A program made the translations under genes and the position numbers. Below, piece by piece: positions 41,989 to 51,527 of a DNA stretch of 64,000 bases. Location of the stretch: contig NZ_JAFEJG010000004.1 of NCBI RefSeq assembly GCF_016888335.1, forward strand, positions 868,001 to 932,000, written 5' to 3'. How positions within the stretch are numbered: the first letter of the stretch is position 1; every line of letters starts with the position of its first letter. The DNA comes from Janibacter endophyticus. Its GTDB lineage: Bacteria; Actinomycetota; Actinomycetes; Actinomycetales; Dermatophilaceae. The notes below the pieces were generated by a model. The model was not told the DNA's origin. It saw only the letters and a program-made list of their open reading frames with translations, and did not search any database.

Positions 41989-43194
41989 TCAGGAGTCGTA
42001 GGGGGACTCGCCGGGCTGGATCTCGGCCCGCTGCTCGCTCTCCTCGACCTCGGCGTCCACCTCGACCTGCTCGGCCGGGGTCAGCATGTCGTCGGTCGAG
42101 TCGACGTCCGGGGGGTCCGGGTCGAGCAGGTGGTGCCCGACCGCGTTGAGCACCGCGACGAGCGGCACGGCGACCAGGGCACCGAAGACCCCGCCGACGA
42201 TGATGCCGGCCGCGATCGCGAGGATCACCGCGAGCGGGTGGACCCGGACTGCCCGGCCGAGGAGCAGCGGCTGGAGCAGGTGCGACTCGATCTGCTGGAC
42301 GAGCAGGACGACGCCGAGCATCGCGAGCGCCATGAGCGGTCCCTTGGCGACGAGGGCGAGCACGACCGCGACGAAGCCGGAGACGAGCGCCCCGACGACG
42401 GGGACGAAGGCACCGATGAAGACGATGAGGGCGATGCCGGAGGCGAAGGGGACGCCGAGCGCGAAGGCTCCGAGCCCGATACCGAGCGCATCCACCCCGG
42501 CCACGAGGATCGTCGCGCGGGTGAAGGCCTGCAGCTGGCTCCAGGCGATCTCGCCGCCGGAGACGACCCGCGAGCGGACGCCCCGCGGGAAGAGCCGGAC
42601 GACCCACGCCCAGATCGCCGGGCCGTCGAAGAGGAAGAAGAAGAGGGCGAAGAGCGCGATCGCCGCACCGGCGAGCACGTGACCGGCCGTGAAACCGGCC
42701 TGGGCCGCCCGCTCCCCCAGGCCACCCCCTTCGCCGAGGTTCTTGCGGGCGTCGTCGAGGTAGCTGCTCAGTTCACCCTGGGAGAGGTTGAAGGTCTCGA
42801 GCACCCAGGTGCGCATCTGCTCCACACCCTGGCCGACCTGGCCGACGAGGTCGCCCATCTGCCCGGTGAGCTGGTTGACGACGAAGCTCACGAGCCCGAC
42901 GAGGACCGCGAGGGTGCCGAGCACCGTGATGCCGGCGGCGGCACCCCGGGGCATGACGCGGTTGAGCCGGTCGAAGACGGGCTGGAGGAGCGCGGCGAGC
43001 AGCACCGCGATGATCACCGGGTAGGTGACCTGCGCGAGGACGTTGACGAGCTTGAAGAGCGCGATGATCCCGACCGCGATGAGCAGCAGCCGCCAGACCC
43101 ACTCGCTCGCGGCGCGGATGGTCGGCGGGACGTTGAGCCGGTCGACGTCGGCGACGTCCTCGTCGAGCGTGCGTGCGTCGTCATCGCGACTCAT
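41989..43194 (-). CDS. AI-2E family transporter (PerM-like permease)
   Basis: This 401-residue membrane protein has an N-terminal span pair (LLLIAVGIIALFKLVNVLAQ, VTYPVIIAVLLAALLQPVFD), a hydrophilic middle, and the family block FIGAFVPVVGALVSGFVAVV, QQIESHLLQPLLLGRAVRVH, PLAVILAIAAGIIVGGVFGA. The C-terminal 45 residues are acidic. Substrate unknown: members act as AI-2 exporters or Na+/H+ antiporters. Confidence 0.9.
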   Translation of the reverse strand: MSRDDDARTLDEDVADVDRLNVPPTIRAASEWVWRLLLIAVGIIALFKLVNVLAQVTYPVIIAVLLAALLQPVFDRLNRVMPRGAAAGITVLGTLAVLVGLVSFVVNQLTGQMGDLVGQVGQGVEQMRTWVLETFNLSQGELSSYLDDARKNLGEGGGLGERAAQAGFTAGHVLAGAAIALFALFFFLFDGPAIWAWVVRLFPRGVRSRVVSGGEIAWSQLQAFTRATILVAGVDALGIGLGAFALGVPFASGIALIVFIGAFVPVVGALVSGFVAVVLALVAKGPLMALAMLGVVLLVQQIESHLLQPLLLGRAVRVHPLAVILAIAAGIIVGGVFGALVAVPLVAVLNAVGHHLLDPDPPDVDSTDDMLTPAEQVEVDAEVEESEQRAEIQPGESPYDS

Positions 43195-43312
43195 GAACGT
43201 CCTGCCTGGTCGTCAGGGCCGCGGTCGAGCCCTGCTGTCGCGAGGGTAGCCGCTGCGTGAGCGCATCCGTTTGGGAGAGGGGGCTCCCCTGGTGTTATCG
43301 TGTCCGTCGCCT

Positions 43313-43387
<75 letters not shown>

Positions 43388-43411
43388 CTTGTGATGTCTC
43401 ACGACATCTGC

Positions 43412-43444
43412 AAGACCCGAACCCTCATTGAGGGTTCGGGTCTT
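43412..43444. terminator. Hairpin terminator after tRNA-Ala
   Basis: A 15-bp stem (43412-43426 with 43430-43444) has an ATT loop and is followed by GTCGTTT. The loop-side bases also carry the stop codon of the IS481-type fragment on the minus strand, so the hairpin may serve either the tRNA or the former insertion sequence. Confidence 0.75.
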
Positions 43445-43640
43445 GTCGTTTCTGGGGTTGGTAGTCCTTGGTGGGGTCGAGGGTGAGCTCGCGGATGAGT
43501 TCGCCGGTTTCGGCGTGGATGGCGGTGATCTCAAGGTCTTGGATCAGGAGCAGGACGGGGGTGCCGTTCCAGGCGCGTCCGAGTCCGATGTGGTGCAGGC
43601 GGCCGCCGTGGCGCAGGAGGCGGAGCTCGACCGCCGCTGA
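43425..43640 (-). pseudogene. IS481 family transposase, C-terminal fragment
   Basis: Only the last about 70 residues remain. The frame reads AVELRLLRHGGRLHHIGLGR, AWNGTPVLLLIQDLEITAIH, AETGELIRELTLDPTKDYQP and then QKRQDPNPQ stop, a tail typical of IS481-like transposases (GRLHHIG, ELTLDP-KDYQP). The DDE core and the left end are missing. It is joined directly to an IS3-type fragment of opposite orientation near 43640. Confidence 0.75.
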
Positions 43641-43846
43641 AGGACCTCGATGCGTTCATCGACGATCACCGCGACGAACACGGGGTCGAGCCGATCTGCA
43701 CCACCTTGGCCGGGACCGGGGTCCAGATCGCCCCGAGTTCGTACTACGCCCGCAAGGTACGACCGCCCTCGGCCAGGGCGGTACGTGAGGCCGTCATCGA
43801 CGAACGCCTAGCCGCGCTGCACGAGGAGAACATGGGCGCGGCCTGA
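43640..43846 (+). pseudogene. IS3 family transposase orfB, N-terminal fragment
   Basis: The frame reads KDLDAFIDDHRDEHGVEPIC, TTLAGTGVQIAPSSYYARKV and RPPSARAVREAVIDERLAAL before ENMGAA and a stop at 43844-43846. This is the helix-turn-helix region of IS3 orfB, normally continuing GVYGARK. No start codon context, integrase core or inverted repeats are visible, so it is a dead remnant. Confidence 0.75.
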
Positions 43847-44154
43847 AACAACACCGGAAGTGACAACCAGATCTTCAGCAGTCCCCCTTCGCGACGAAGC
43901 GCGTGCGGTCGCTCCTCCTGCGGGAGGGGTCGGAGCTGCACTGACCGTCAGGTGTGTCCGTCGGGAACGGTGCCGCTGTGGGGCAGATTCGCCACTTATG
44001 CGCCTCTGGACCCTCAGAGGAACTCCGAGGTCACCCGAGCTCGCGGATACTCGCGACGCTACGAGCGACATCGACGGCGGCATTGATGCAGTTCGGCGGA
44101 TGGCCGTCGAGGTTCAACGACAATCACCGAGGCGTGGAGCGGGCTCTCGCGATG
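43847..44154. other. Gene-free decayed stretch between IS remnants and tRNA-like copy
   Basis: No convincing coding frame or RNA was found here; frames lack the GC3 pattern of real genes. It is AT-richer in places (for example near 44000-44130) and probably consists of eroded element DNA. Confidence 0.55.
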
Positions 44155-44187
44155 AGAGGTCCGGGGTTCGACACCCTCAGCTCCACC
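44155..44187 (+). repeat. Degraded copy of the tRNA-Ala 3' half (att-like or tRNA pseudogene)
   Basis: The block runs GAGGTCCGGGGTTCGACACC then CTCAGCTCCACC. It parallels the tRNA-Ala T arm and acceptor (43352-43387) with a few changes, including loss of proper T-stem pairing. Weak similarity continues leftward to about 44129 (GGCGTGGAGC, CTCTCGCGATGAGAGG). It is either the distal attachment copy left by an integrated element or a decayed second tRNA-Ala gene. Confidence 0.7.
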
Positions 44188-44192
44188 GATGG

Positions 44193-44224
44193 CGAAGGCC
44201 CGGACCTCTCGGTCCGGGCCTTCG
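44193..44224. terminator. Hairpin terminator
   Basis: A perfect 14-bp stem (44193-44206 with 44211-44224) has a TCTC loop and lies just after the tRNA-like copy and just before the end of the convergent yibE-like gene. Confidence 0.8.
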
Positions 44225-44230
44225 TCGTGC

Positions 44231-45409
44231 TCAGGCGCGCTGGGCGGCCCGGCCTCGGTACAGCCAGGCCGCGGCCGCTGTCGTCACGGGGACGGCCGCG
44301 ATGAGACCCATCGTCCCGACGGCGCTGCGGACGATCTCGGTGGCGATGAGCTGGTCGGTGAGGATGTCGCCGATCGGGTCGTCGAGGGCGAGGATCAGCA
44401 CGAGGATGGGCAGCGAGGCTCCGGCGTAGGCGAGCACGATCGTGTTGATGACGGACGCGATGTGGGCGCGGCCGATGCGGGTGGCCGCGCGGTAGATCGC
44501 CCACGCGTCGGCGGTGGGGCTGGCGGCGGCGAGCTCCTCCACCGTGACCGACTGGGTGATGGTGACGTCGTCGAGGACGCCGAGCGAGCCGATGAGGATG
44601 CTCGCGAGGAGCAGCCCCCTGACGTCGACCCCATGGGTCTGACCGACCATGAACGAGCTCTCGTCGCTCGCGCCGGTGAGCTGCATCGCCGTGACGGCGA
44701 GCGCGGAGAGCAGCCCGGTGAGCACGAGACTCACGAGGGTGCCGATGAGTGCGACGGTCGTCGTCCGTCCGAAGCCGTGGGTGAGGTAGAGGACGACGAG
44801 CACGATGACGGCGCAGCCGATGATGGCCACGGCCAGGGGCGGCTTGCCGTCGAGGATCGCCGGCACGACGAAGGCGACGAGGACGGCGAAGGTGAAGGCG
44901 AGACCGACGAGCGCGCTCAGGCCACGCCACCTGCCGAAGGCGATCACCGAGAGCGCGAAGGCGGCGAGGAGGACCCACAGCTGGGTGCTGCGCTGGTGGT
45001 CGATCACCCCGTACTCGAGCTCGGGGTTGCTGCCGGGGGAGTGGATCAGCACGACCGCGTCGCCGGTCTCCAGGACGGGCGCGCCGACTCCGGAGGGCAG
45101 CGCTGTCGTGATGGTGCGGCCCTCATCGGGTCCGTCGGTGAGCCGGACCTGCGCGGTGCCGCACACGGTCGGCTGGGTCGATGCCGTGGCCGGGTCCGAC
45201 GCGGGAGCCTCCGGGCAGGGCTGCTCGTCGACGGCAGCGACGACGCCGTCGACCTGGGTGCCCTGCTGGACCACGCTGGGTGGCGCGCCGTCGGGCCACA
45301 GCCACACCATTGCGAGCACCGCGACGAGGAGGAGCGCGGCGACCGCGCTCAGCGCGCGCGGCGAGGTCCGCGTGCCGTCGCTCGGCCCATGAGCATGCCT
45401 GCCGCCCAT
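44231..45409 (-). CDS. YibE/F family membrane protein
   Basis: This 392-residue protein has one N-terminal span, an extracytoplasmic domain (to about residue 135), and then multiple membrane segments. The family block includes ILDGKPPLAVAIIGCAVIVL, LTHGFGRTTTVALIGTLVSL, HGVDVRGLLLASILIGSLGV and LDDVTITQSVTVEEL. Function of the family is not established. Confidence 0.88.
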   Translation of the reverse strand: MGGRHAHGPSDGTRTSPRALSAVAALLLVAVLAMVWLWPDGAPPSVVQQGTQVDGVVAAVDEQPCPEAPASDPATASTQPTVCGTAQVRLTDGPDEGRTITTALPSGVGAPVLETGDAVVLIHSPGSNPELEYGVIDHQRSTQLWVLLAAFALSVIAFGRWRGLSALVGLAFTFAVLVAFVVPAILDGKPPLAVAIIGCAVIVLVVLYLTHGFGRTTTVALIGTLVSLVLTGLLSALAVTAMQLTGASDESSFMVGQTHGVDVRGLLLASILIGSLGVLDDVTITQSVTVEELAAASPTADAWAIYRAATRIGRAHIASVINTIVLAYAGASLPILVLILALDDPIGDILTDQLIATEIVRSAVGTMGLIAAVPVTTAAAAWLYRGRAAQRA

Positions 45410-45441
45410 CGTCTACCTCCCTGAGATGCCGTCGCTGGACT

Positions 45442-48400
45442 CTACGAGACGGCACCCTCGAGCATCCCGAGGAAGGCGCCGAGCGCGACGAGCTCGCTCG
45501 TCGAGCGGGGTGCTGCCTCGGTGAGCCGGGGCGACATGACGACGAAGGCGGCGTGCTGGCCGCGGGAGACCGACACGTTGAGCCGGTTGCGGCTGAGCAG
45601 GAAGTCGACGCCCCGGGAGATGTCGTGGGTCGAGCTCGCGGACATCGACAGGATGACGACCGGCGCCTCCTGCCCCTGGAAGCTGTCGACCGTGCCGACC
45701 CGGACCTCGGGCAGCCCGGCGGCCGCCAGCGCGCGACGGACCGTGCCGACCTGGTGGTTGTAGGCGGTGACGACGAGGACGTCCTCGGGACGAAGGGGTC
45801 GGCCGTCGGCGGCGTCCTCCTCGTCCGGCGCAGTCCAGGTGCGACCGGCGAGGTCGCGGACGAGGTCGACGACGGCCGCGGCCTCCTCGGGGGAGTCGGT
45901 CGTCCGACCCTGGTGCTCGACGGTGCGCAGGTGGAGTCCCGGCTCGACCCCCTCGAGCGACCGGGCGGTCGTCACCTCTTCCTGCGCCACGAGCTCGCCG
46001 TCGTAGGACAGGCGGGAGGCGATCTGGGTGAGCTCGGGGTGCATCCGCCAGGTCACGCCGAGGAAGTAGCCGAGCTCTGCCGGGATCGTCGCGGCTCCGT
46101 CGAGCAGCCACCCGAGCGCCGAGAGGTGCACCGGATCGGGGTGGCTGCCCTGGCTGACCTGCGGCAGCTGCTGGGGGTCGCCGAGCAGGAGCAGGCGGTC
46201 GGCGGCCACCGAGGCGGCCAGCGTCGGGGCGAGCGCGAACTGCCCCGCCTCATCGACGACGACGAGGTCGAGCTGTCCGCGCTGCACGCGCTTGGTGTTG
46301 GTGAGGTCCCACGCGGTGCCGCCGATGACGTAGCCGTGCCCCGCCTCATCTGCCGCCGCGGCGAAGCCTGCGAGGTCGTCCGCCCGGGCGAGCGCGGTCC
46401 AGGCGGGGGAGTCCCCCTTCGCCGCCTTGCCGACCCAGGCCGGGTCGACGCCTGCCTTGACGACGGCGTCGAGGACGTTCTCGATCGCGGCATGCCCCTG
46501 GGCGACGACACCGACCCGCCAGCCGTGCTCCGTGACCAGGGCGGCGATGACCCGGGACCCGACATAGGTCTTGCCGGTGCCCGGCGGGCCCTGGACGGCG
46601 AGGTAGGAGCGGTCCAGTCGCCGGACGGCCTCGGTCAGGACGGCGATCGAGTCGCCGGCGCCGGTCAGCGCAGGCAGCGGGGCGTCCCCGACGAGGCGTG
46701 GCGTGCGTCGCGCCAGCAGGTCGAGGGCAGGCTGCTCGGGGATGCAGACCGGTCGGTCGGTGGACCCCTGCGTCTCGCACGCGCCGAGGACCGAGGCTGC
46801 GAGCTCCTCGAGCGCCTCGTCGATCGAGCGGGTCGCCGGCGGGCTGCCGGGGGTGAGCGCGATGGGCAGGTCGGAGTACTCCTCGACGTCCTTCTTCAGC
46901 GTCTCCTCGATGAGGAGCGTCATCGCGCCGTCGTCGTGCGGCTCGACCTCGCGCACCGTGACACCGGTGAGCCCCCGCGCCACACCAGCCACCTCGAGCC
47001 CGGCCGGGGGTGGCGCCCCGTAGAGCGCGTACAGCGACGTGCCCGGTCCCACCCGGGTCCCGGCCGGGAAGCTCCCGGTGAGCCGGACGTGCCGGCGCAG
47101 GCTGCGCTGCCGTCCCTCCTTGGACCAGTCGGTGGTCGCCTCGGCCTCGGCGACGTGGAAGACGTCCGTCCCCGAGGTCCACTCGTCGACGGGGTTGCGC
47201 AGCCGGTCGAAGTGCTGCCACCAGAAGGGCTTGTGCTCCCGCCGGTTGTACTGGACGGCCGCAGCCATGAGGGCGAGCGCCCACTGGTCGTCGTCGCGCT
47301 CGTGCCCGGCCACGGCTCCGAGCAGGTCGCGCAGCGCGACCTCGGTCGGGTGCGGCTCGTGCGCGCTGACCTCGGGCTCGGTGAGCGGCTGGGGGACGAT
47401 GCCGTGCTCGGCGGCGCGCTCGAGCAGCCAGTCGCGCAGCCCGAGCGTCGAGAGACAGTCGTACTCGTTGTAGTCCCGGATGTCCTCGATGAGGTCTCGG
47501 GCGTCGGTGTCTCGTCCGTCGAGGAGAGCGCTCGTGTACTCGTGGTAGACGACGATCGAGTCGGCGCCGCCGGTCACGCCGTCCTGGTTGCGGAGCCGGT
47601 CGCCCATGTAGAGGGGCTCGAGCTTCTTGATGCTGTAGGAGCGCTGCGAGACCCGGATCGCCCCGCGCACCACCGTGTAGAGGTCGACGAGGACCCCGTC
47701 GCGGAGCAGGTCGTCGACGTCTTCCTCGCACACCCCGTGCCGGGCAGCCAGGCGCAGCAGCGCTGAGCGCTCGTAGTCGGCGTAGTGGTAGATGTGCAGG
47801 TCGGGCCACCGCGCCCGCCGCTCCTTGACGTAGGCGATGAAGTCGATGAGCGCCTGCCGCTCCTGCGCGCGGTCGTGCGCCCAGAACGGGACGAAGCGGC
47901 CCTCGCCGCACTCCTCCACCGGAGCCTCGAGGCAGCCGAAGAGGTACTCCAGCCCCCAGTCCGCCGACCCCGGCTCGGCCCACATCGGGTCGCCCTCGAA
48001 GTCGAAGAAGATGTCACCCGGGCTCGGTGCCGGGATCGTCGCGAGGACGTCGGGGGAGTGGACCTCGTGGTGGACGAAGGGGGGTCCGCTGCCCGAGCTC
48101 GGGTCGGCAGCGGCTGCCGCCGCGTCCTCGGCGGCCTTGATCTGCAGGCGGGCCTGGGCCCGCACGCGGGCCAGCCGCTCGTCGCTCAGACCGTCGACCG
48201 GCTCCGTGCGGGCCGCGAGGTCGGCCACGGTCGCGACCCCGGCGTCGAGGAGGTGCTGCCGCTGGCCGGTGTGCACGCCCGCGACGAGCAGCACGTCGTC
48301 GCTCGCCTCGAGGTGCTCCTGGCAGGTCTCGCAGCGCAGGCACGCGATCCAGCGGCCGTCGCCCCAGACGACCGGACCCCCTTCGTCCTGGTGGGTGTCG

Positions 48401-48999
48401 AGGACGTGCCGCAGGCGCGCCAGCCGCGCCCGCATCACCGGGACGACGTCGGCCAGGGCCACGTCGCGCTCGTCGCCGTCGCCGAGGATCAGCCGGGCGA
48501 CCGGAGCGACCTCGGCGCCGGTCGCGGCGAGCACGTCCGCGTAGGCGGCGACCTGGAGGAGAGCGGGGACGCTCTCGCGGCGGGCGAGCTTCGTGTCGCA
48601 GACGAGCCACCGACCGGCCTCGTCACGGACGAGGAAGTCGGCGAGCCCGAGGAATCGGTCGCCGAGCAGCACCGCCTGGTAGATCACCTCGGCGTCGGAG
48701 GAGAGCGCCGCAACCGTGTCGGCGTGGGCGTCCGCCCACCCGGCGAGGGAGCGCTCGCGCACCTCGACGCGGTGCACGCGCCCAGGGTGGGCGGCCTCGA
48801 GCGCGGCGAGCACCCGCTGCTCGTGCTCCTCGCCGAGCTGGGCGGCCCGCTGCAGCATCGGGTCCTCGACGACCTCCCCGCGGGGCGTCCGTCCGAGCCG
48901 GACGTCCATCTCGGTGAGCAGCGCCAGCTCGCACGTCGACGCGGCCCGCAGGTCGCTCGGGGAGATGACGGCGCGCCCACCGGGCTCGGGGAAGAACAT
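45442..48999 (-). CDS. TM0106-type RecB-like nuclease fused to SF1 helicase
   Basis: This 1185-residue protein has an N-terminal PDDEXK-like nuclease (LADFLVRDEAGRWLVCDTKL, about residue 120-140) and a Cys cluster (CLRCETCQEH, about 218). An RNase H-like/YprB exonuclease region follows, with IFFDFEGDPM (about 333), YHYADYERSALL and YNEYDCLSTLGL. The intact SF1 helicase has Walker A AVQGPPGTGKTYVGSRV (about 803), VVDEAGQFALAP, LGDPQQLPQVSQG and VGTVDSFQGQEAPVV. All motors and active sites look intact, unlike the DUF4011 protein. Probable nucleic-acid processing or repair enzyme; the biological role is unknown. Confidence 0.88.
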   Translation of the reverse strand: MFFPEPGGRAVISPSDLRAASTCELALLTEMDVRLGRTPRGEVVEDPMLQRAAQLGEEHEQRVLAALEAAHPGRVHRVEVRERSLAGWADAHADTVAALSSDAEVIYQAVLLGDRFLGLADFLVRDEAGRWLVCDTKLARRESVPALLQVAAYADVLAATGAEVAPVARLILGDGDERDVALADVVPVMRARLARLRHVLDTHQDEGGPVVWGDGRWIACLRCETCQEHLEASDDVLLVAGVHTGQRQHLLDAGVATVADLAARTEPVDGLSDERLARVRAQARLQIKAAEDAAAAAADPSSGSGPPFVHHEVHSPDVLATIPAPSPGDIFFDFEGDPMWAEPGSADWGLEYLFGCLEAPVEECGEGRFVPFWAHDRAQERQALIDFIAYVKERRARWPDLHIYHYADYERSALLRLAARHGVCEEDVDDLLRDGVLVDLYTVVRGAIRVSQRSYSIKKLEPLYMGDRLRNQDGVTGGADSIVVYHEYTSALLDGRDTDARDLIEDIRDYNEYDCLSTLGLRDWLLERAAEHGIVPQPLTEPEVSAHEPHPTEVALRDLLGAVAGHERDDDQWALALMAAAVQYNRREHKPFWWQHFDRLRNPVDEWTSGTDVFHVAEAEATTDWSKEGRQRSLRRHVRLTGSFPAGTRVGPGTSLYALYGAPPPAGLEVAGVARGLTGVTVREVEPHDDGAMTLLIEETLKKDVEEYSDLPIALTPGSPPATRSIDEALEELAASVLGACETQGSTDRPVCIPEQPALDLLARRTPRLVGDAPLPALTGAGDSIAVLTEAVRRLDRSYLAVQGPPGTGKTYVGSRVIAALVTEHGWRVGVVAQGHAAIENVLDAVVKAGVDPAWVGKAAKGDSPAWTALARADDLAGFAAAADEAGHGYVIGGTAWDLTNTKRVQRGQLDLVVVDEAGQFALAPTLAASVAADRLLLLGDPQQLPQVSQGSHPDPVHLSALGWLLDGAATIPAELGYFLGVTWRMHPELTQIASRLSYDGELVAQEEVTTARSLEGVEPGLHLRTVEHQGRTTDSPEEAAAVVDLVRDLAGRTWTAPDEEDAADGRPLRPEDVLVVTAYNHQVGTVRRALAAAGLPEVRVGTVDSFQGQEAPVVILSMSASSTHDISRGVDFLLSRNRLNVSVSRGQHAAFVVMSPRLTEAAPRSTSELVALGAFLGMLEGAVS

Positions 49000-49066
49000 G
49001 CCCAGACCCTACGAGGCAGAGCCGACACCCTTCGAGGCTCGCCGGCGCTCGCACCTCAGGGAGCAG

Positions 49067-50659
49067 CTAGACCCAGCTGGGGAACCACATGCGCCACTGC
49101 CACTGCTCGTACGGGATGACCTGGGCGGTGTAGACCGGCCAGTAGAAGGCGAAGTTCGCGAGCACCACGAGCAAGTAGCAGCCGATGACGACGTACCCGA
49201 CCTGTCGCCGCCGCCGCGTCGCCCCCGCGGGCGGCACGAGCAGCGCGAGCAGGTAGACCACCGCGAGCACGATCCACGGCTGGAAGGAGATCGTGTAGAA
49301 GGTGAAGATCGTCCGGTGCTGGATGAAGAACCACGGCAGCCAGCCGCCGGCCAGGCCGGCGAGGATCGCCCCGGCCCGCCAGTCCCGCCGCATCGCCCAC
49401 GCAACGAGGAGGACGAAGAGCGCCGCCGTCGCCACCCACCAGACCGACACCGTCCCGAGGGAGCTGATCGCCTTGCTGCACTTCTCGATCCCGCAGCCGA
49501 CGTCGTCGACCCCCTTCGTCTCGTAGAAGAAGGACGTCGGACGCGACTGGATCGACCACGACCACGGGTTGGACTCGTAGCTGTGCGGCGAGGTCAGCCC
49601 GTTGTGGAAGTGCAGGATCTCCTGGTGGTACTGCAGGAGCGAGCGGAGCGCCTCGGGCAGCCAGGTCACCCCTTCGTCCGGATGCTCGGCGGCCCAGTGC
49701 CGGGCGTAGCCGTGCTCGCTGCGGAACCACCCGACGAAGCTCGCGAGATAGGTCACGAGGATCACCGCGGTCATCGACACGAAGGCGAGCAGCCCGTCCT
49801 TGAGCACCGCGCCCGCGAACCAGTGCCGCACGCCCACCGCGCGCCGGGCACCGATGTCCCAGAAGAGAGTCATCAGCCCGAAGGCGGCGAAGAAGTACAG
49901 GCCCGACCACTTCGTGCCGGTCGCGAGCCCCAGCATGAGCGCCGCGACGAGCCGCCACGGCCGCCACCAGATCACCGGCCCGTAGCGCCAGCGCGTGCCC
50001 GGCGGCGCCGACCCGACGACGTGAGCCAGCCGCTCTCGGTACCAGTCACGGTCGACGAGCAGCGCCCCGAAGGCCGCGAGCGCGAAGAACATGAGGATGA
50101 TGTCGAGCAGCGCGGTGCGCGAGTGCACGAAGTGGTGCCCCTCGAACGCCGTGAGGAAGGCCGCCGCCGTCCCGAGGAAGCTGCTCGCGAAGAGCCGCCG
50201 CGCGATCCGCCCGATCATGACGATCGAGATCGTCCCGAGCAGCGCCACCGAGAAGCGCCACCCCCACGAGCTCGTCGCCCCGAAGACCCACTCGCCGAAC
50301 GCGATGACCCACTTGCCGACCGGCGGGTGGACGACCATGTCGCCCTCGGTGGTCTTGAAGACGTCGAGGGTGCCGTGGGTGAAGAGCGGGTCGACCTTCT
50401 CGCCCTCGCCCTTCCACCGCATCTCGGTGCCGTACTCGAGCATCGAGACGCCCTGCTTGACGTAGTACGTCTCGTCGAAGACCAGCTGGTGCGGACGGTC
50501 GAGCCGCCAGAAGCGCAGGATGCCCCCGAGGATCGCGAAGGTCAGGGGCCCCCACCAGCCGAGGAGCCGCTCGCGGCGCGAGTCCCACGTGGGGAGGCGG
50601 CCGAGGAGTCGCGCGCGCAGCAGCGCGGGCCGACCCGCGACGGAGTCGACGCGATCCAT
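49067..50659 (-). CDS. Dolichyl-phosphate-mannose--protein mannosyltransferase (PMT/GT39)
   Basis: This 530-residue GT-C glycosyltransferase begins after a short cytoplasmic N-terminus with LTFAILGGILRFWRLDRPHQ. The catalytic acidic pair is in LVFDETYYVKQG, followed by MVVHPPVGKWVIAFG, FEGHHFVHSRTALLDIILMF and a C-terminal GYVVIGCYLLVVLANFAFYW. It transfers mannose from polyprenyl-phosphate-mannose to exported proteins. ATG at 50659 (or 50668) is 28 bp from the divergent rsmI start, so the two share a very short promoter region. Confidence 0.92.
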   Translation of the reverse strand: MDRVDSVAGRPALLRARLLGRLPTWDSRRERLLGWWGPLTFAILGGILRFWRLDRPHQLVFDETYYVKQGVSMLEYGTEMRWKGEGEKVDPLFTHGTLDVFKTTEGDMVVHPPVGKWVIAFGEWVFGATSSWGWRFSVALLGTISIVMIGRIARRLFASSFLGTAAAFLTAFEGHHFVHSRTALLDIILMFFALAAFGALLVDRDWYRERLAHVVGSAPPGTRWRYGPVIWWRPWRLVAALMLGLATGTKWSGLYFFAAFGLMTLFWDIGARRAVGVRHWFAGAVLKDGLLAFVSMTAVILVTYLASFVGWFRSEHGYARHWAAEHPDEGVTWLPEALRSLLQYHQEILHFHNGLTSPHSYESNPWSWSIQSRPTSFFYETKGVDDVGCGIEKCSKAISSLGTVSVWWVATAALFVLLVAWAMRRDWRAGAILAGLAGGWLPWFFIQHRTIFTFYTISFQPWIVLAVVYLLALLVPPAGATRRRRQVGYVVIGCYLLVVLANFAFYWPVYTAQVIPYEQWQWRMWFPSWV

Positions 50660-50687
50660 GGCTCGCATCGTAGGCGAGACTGACCCC

Positions 50688-51524
50688 ATGCCCCTGATCC
50701 TCGCCGCGACCCCCATCGGTGACCCCCGGGACGCCGCGCCGCGCCTCGCCGAGGTGCTCGCGAGCGCCGAGGTCGTCGCCGCCGAGGACACTCGCCGGCT
50801 GCGCCGCCTGTGCGCGGCGCTCGACGTGACCCCGACCGGTCGGGTGCTCAGCTACCACGAGCACAACGAGGCGGCGCGCACCGCGGACCTCGTCGAGGCC
50901 GTGGCGAAGGGGGAGAGCGTCGTCCTCGTCACGGACGCCGGGATGCCTTCGGTCTCGGACCCGGGCTACCGGGTGGTCCGGGCGTGCGTCGACGCGGACC
51001 TGCCGGTGACCTGCGTGCCCGGCCCGAGCGCGGTCCTCATGGCGCTCGCGGTGTCGGGCCTGCCGGTCGACCGCTTCTGCTTCGAGGGCTTCCTGCCCCG
51101 CAAGGACGGCGAGCGGCGTCGGGTCCTCGAGGAGCTGGCCCACGAGCGCCGGACGATGGTCTTCTTCGAGGCGCCGCACCGGCTGGCGACGGCGCTGTCG
51201 GCGATGGCGGAGGTCTTCGGGCCGGACCGGCCGGCCGCTGTGTGCCGGGAACTGACGAAGACCTACGAGGAGGTCCGAAGGGGTGGCCTCGCCGAGCTCG
51301 CGGAGTGGGCCGTCGAGGGGGCGCGGGGCGAGATCACCGTCGTCGTGTCGGGCCTGCCGTCGGGCGTGGGCGTCATGACGCTCGAGGAGGCCTCCGCCCG
51401 GGTGGCCGAGCTCGTCGCCTCCGGCGTCCGCCGCAAGGAGGCCGCCGCCCAGGTGGCCGCCGAGACCGGCCTGAGCAAGAAGGCCCTCTACGACTCCGGC
51501 CTGACCTCACCCCCTTCGCCCTGA
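50688..51524 (+). CDS. rsmI: 16S rRNA (cytidine1402-2'-O)-methyltransferase
   Basis: This 278-residue tetrapyrrole-methylase-fold enzyme has LILAATPIGDPRDAAPRLAE, VVAAEDTRRLRRLCAALDV, VLVTDAGMPSVSDPGYRVV, VPGPSAVLMALAVSGLP and TMVFFEAPHRLATAL. A C-terminal helix-turn region (SGVRRKEAAAQVAAETGLSK) is usual. It methylates ribose of C1402 in the decoding centre. Divergent from the mannosyltransferase gene, its common neighbour in actinomycetes. Confidence 0.95.
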   Translation: MPLILAATPIGDPRDAAPRLAEVLASAEVVAAEDTRRLRRLCAALDVTPTGRVLSYHEHNEAARTADLVEAVAKGESVVLVTDAGMPSVSDPGYRVVRACVDADLPVTCVPGPSAVLMALAVSGLPVDRFCFEGFLPRKDGERRRVLEELAHERRTMVFFEAPHRLATALSAMAEVFGPDRPAAVCRELTKTYEEVRRGGLAELAEWAVEGARGEITVVVSGLPSGVGVMTLEEASARVAELVASGVRRKEAAAQVAAETGLSKKALYDSGLTSPPSP

Positions 51525-51527
51525 CCC

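Noticed and set aside
43744-44304. Short frames in the tRNA-Ala debris region
   Set aside because: They lack ribosome sites, GC3 bias and any recognisable domain.
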